Assembly (NCBI GenBank): GCA_016926135.1
Contig: JAFGPH010000058.1
Location: 1-12,743 of the forward strand
Reading direction: 5' to 3'
DNA: 12,743 nt
Origin: Deltaproteobacteria bacterium
Lineage (GTDB): Bacteria > Desulfobacterota > DSM-4660 > Desulfatiglandales > HGW-15
A model generated the notes under the pieces. The model was not told the origin of the DNA. It did not search any database and saw only the letters and a program-made list of their open reading frames with translations. How positions within the stretch are numbered: the first letter of the stretch is position 1; each line of letters begins with the position of its first letter. Shown piece after piece: positions 11,552 to 12,743 of the stretch. The position numbers and the translations under genes are program-made.

Positions 11552-12384
11552 TCCCGCTCTCCCCATGTTCTTCTGCTTCTCTCGATCTTCTTCCGGACCG
11601 TCTCCCAGGTCTTGGTCGTCAGGAAGGACTCCCCGAAACGACGAAGCATGCGGTCAAACATGTCCCAGGGCACCGTGAAGGTGAGCTCATCGGTCTTGAA
11701 GAACTTGCGTGCGGAGGGGTCCCATCCGCCCAGGACGGCTCGACTTCGTCCCTTTGAAAGATACTTTAAGGGCCAGGTTATGAGGTTGGTGCACCCCGCT
11801 CCCCACGGGGATGCCACGACCTCAGGATCGTGGGTCACGAAGGCGGCCAACTGGTGGAGGCCGGAGAGGGTTTCCGGTCTCGCGAAGAAGGCGACCAGCT
11901 CAGGCCTCTCCTGGGGGCCGAAGAGGCTCAATGCCTTGACTACGCAAAACCTTGCGGGGGCAGGCCTGGGGTCGATGTACCCGAAAATCTCCCTCAGGCG
12001 ATCGGGTGAATCGCAGTAGAGTTCCCCCGCCATGCGGCCGGGAATCCCCGTGGAGACGTAATGGATGATGGTCTCGGTCTGCGGCTTCATGAATCCCAGG
12101 AAAAAAGCCCCTCCCGGGCACCCGAAATGCTGGGCATCAAAGTAGGCCGCCTTTTTTTTCTTTCTGGCTCGCCATATATGACCTATGACACAGGAGAACT
12201 GGCCGAATATGGCCTGCCAGTTGATCTCGTTGTTCATCTCTCTCTCCCGGGTGGGCAGTTCGGCCTGCTTGGGGGTGAACCCCTCGGCGGGCTCCTCATC
12301 CGTGTAAAAAATGCCCATGGGCTCCTCGTCAAGCCCGAGAAGATCAAGAAACCCGGACAACTTCTGTTTCATCTCATCGTCCAT
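11548..12384 (-). CDS. DUF169 family protein (COG2043-like)
   Basis: A 278-aa soluble protein resembling the DUF169 family, whose function is not established. Features fitting the family: an N-terminal segment LGLDEEPMGIFYTDEEP (16-32), a cysteine segment SCVIGHI (C65), a Gly/Cys motif FGCPGGAFFLGF (87-98, C89) and SPWGAGCTNLI (192-202, C198). The conserved cysteines suggest a metal or cofactor site, but this is inference. The ATG at 12384 has GGAGG upstream; the frame is open to 12504, but that extension overlaps the upstream gene's end and has no family character. It starts 19 bp after the membrane protein stop and is presumably cotranscribed with it. The next gene downstream has its own promoter. 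Confidence 0.85.
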   Translation of the reverse strand: MDDEMKQKLSGFLDLLGLDEEPMGIFYTDEEPAEGFTPKQAELPTREREMNNEINWQAIFGQFSCVIGHIWRARKKKKAAYFDAQHFGCPGGAFFLGFMKPQTETIIHYVSTGIPGRMAGELYCDSPDRLREIFGYIDPRPAPARFCVVKALSLFGPQERPELVAFFARPETLSGLHQLAAFVTHDPEVVASPWGAGCTNLITWPLKYLSKGRSRAVLGGWDPSARKFFKTDELTFTVPWDMFDRMLRRFGESFLTTKTWETVRKKIERSRRTWGERD

Positions 12385-12403
12385 TGGAAATGCCTCCTTC
12401 CTC

Positions 12404-12743
12404 TCATTCCCTGCTGGCAGGGGTGTGCGGGGTTCGGGTTTTCTCTTCATAGACGGAGACCAGAAAGAGCGTGGCCAGTGGCTGGGTAAAAAGGAAGCCC
12501 ACAAAGACGGAACCCCCGACCGCGGAGATGCCCAGGAAGAGGATCACCGCTACGATCTGATCCCCCAGGTTTCCCCTCAGGGAAAGGGCGTAGCTTTCCT
12601 TCAACGCTTCAATCAGGCCCATCCTCCTGTCCGTCATGAGGGGGAGCATGTAAAGGCAGAAGAAGGCCACGGCCAGGGAGATGACGATACCCGGAATCAC
12701 GAGCAACATGAATCCGAAGAGGGTCGCCAGGAACACGACGATT
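12404..12743 (-). CDS. Multi-span integral membrane protein, C-terminal part; 5' end outside window
   Basis: The last 112 or so residues of an inner-membrane protein; the frame runs off the right edge without a certain start. Two or three hydrophobic helices are visible: FGFMLLVIPGIVISLAVAFF running into the LYMLPLM segment, and VAVILFLGISAVGGSVFVGF followed by a final PLATLFLVSVYEE. The intervening polar loop, TDRRMGLIEALKESYALSLRG, resembles a loop seen in several uncharacterised multi-helix membrane proteins (Pro-Gly in the helix, Asp-Arg, EALKxS). It is the first visible gene of the DUF169 operon. Function unknown. Confidence 0.75.
   Translation of the reverse strand, partial: IVVFLATLFGFMLLVIPGIVISLAVAFFCLYMLPLMTDRRMGLIEALKESYALSLRGNLGDQIVAVILFLGISAVGGSVFVGFLFTQPLATLFLVSVYEEKTRTPHTPASRE

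Noticed and set aside
1..12743. CRISPR array, insertion sequence or transposase
   Set aside because: No regularly spaced repeats, no transposase motifs and no terminal inverted repeats were seen; the only mobility signals are the integrase end and the tRNA junction.

Overview
The window looks like a chromosomal segment from a GC-rich Gram-negative bacterium. The best guess is a member of the Desulfobacterota (former Deltaproteobacteria), from the multi-PAS sensor kinase, the DUF169 protein, the solitary receiver/STAS proteins and the frequent TTG/GTG starts. No rRNA or other marker gene confirms this.

Left end (1-2370), accessory DNA. The 3' end of a Cre-type tyrosine recombinase lies 21 bp upstream of an orphan 3' half of a tRNA-Leu(CAA), starting exactly at the anticodon loop. 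This is the signature of an integration junction, with the mobile element to the left of the window. A bidirectional terminator follows. Next come a vapBC toxin-antitoxin pair and a single-chain nucleotidyltransferase (MNT)-HEPN protein, both on the minus strand.

Middle (2371-7858), all minus strand. An MFS transporter is followed (reading rightwards, i.e. upstream) by a signalling cluster. Its most upstream gene is a triple-PAS histidine kinase whose 3' end overlaps a NarL/LuxR-type response regulator by 35 nt. After 185 bp comes a tightly packed group: an 82-residue four-cysteine protein, a 53-residue protein (too short for usual gene calling, overlapping both neighbours or nearly so), a receiver-only response regulator and a STAS protein without the usual phosphorylatable serine. 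The kinase has a consensus promoter with a palindrome in its spacer. It shares a 379-bp regulatory interval with a divergent second MFS transporter (8238-9515, plus strand).

Right end (9448-12743), minus strand, envelope-flavoured genes. In transcription order: a partial multi-span membrane protein, a DUF169 protein, then (from an internal promoter whose -35 overlaps the DUF169 stop codon) a membrane-anchored coiled-coil LysM protein, an alpha/beta hydrolase and a short NfeD-like membrane protein. The 3' end of the NfeD-like gene overlaps that of the convergent MFS gene by 68 bp.

The parts that most deserve attention are the tRNA-Leu/integrase junction, the MNT-HEPN fusion, the four-gene small-protein/receiver/STAS module, and three strong sigma70-like promoters, two of which would give almost leaderless mRNAs. 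All functional assignments are from reading motifs; no database search was possible.
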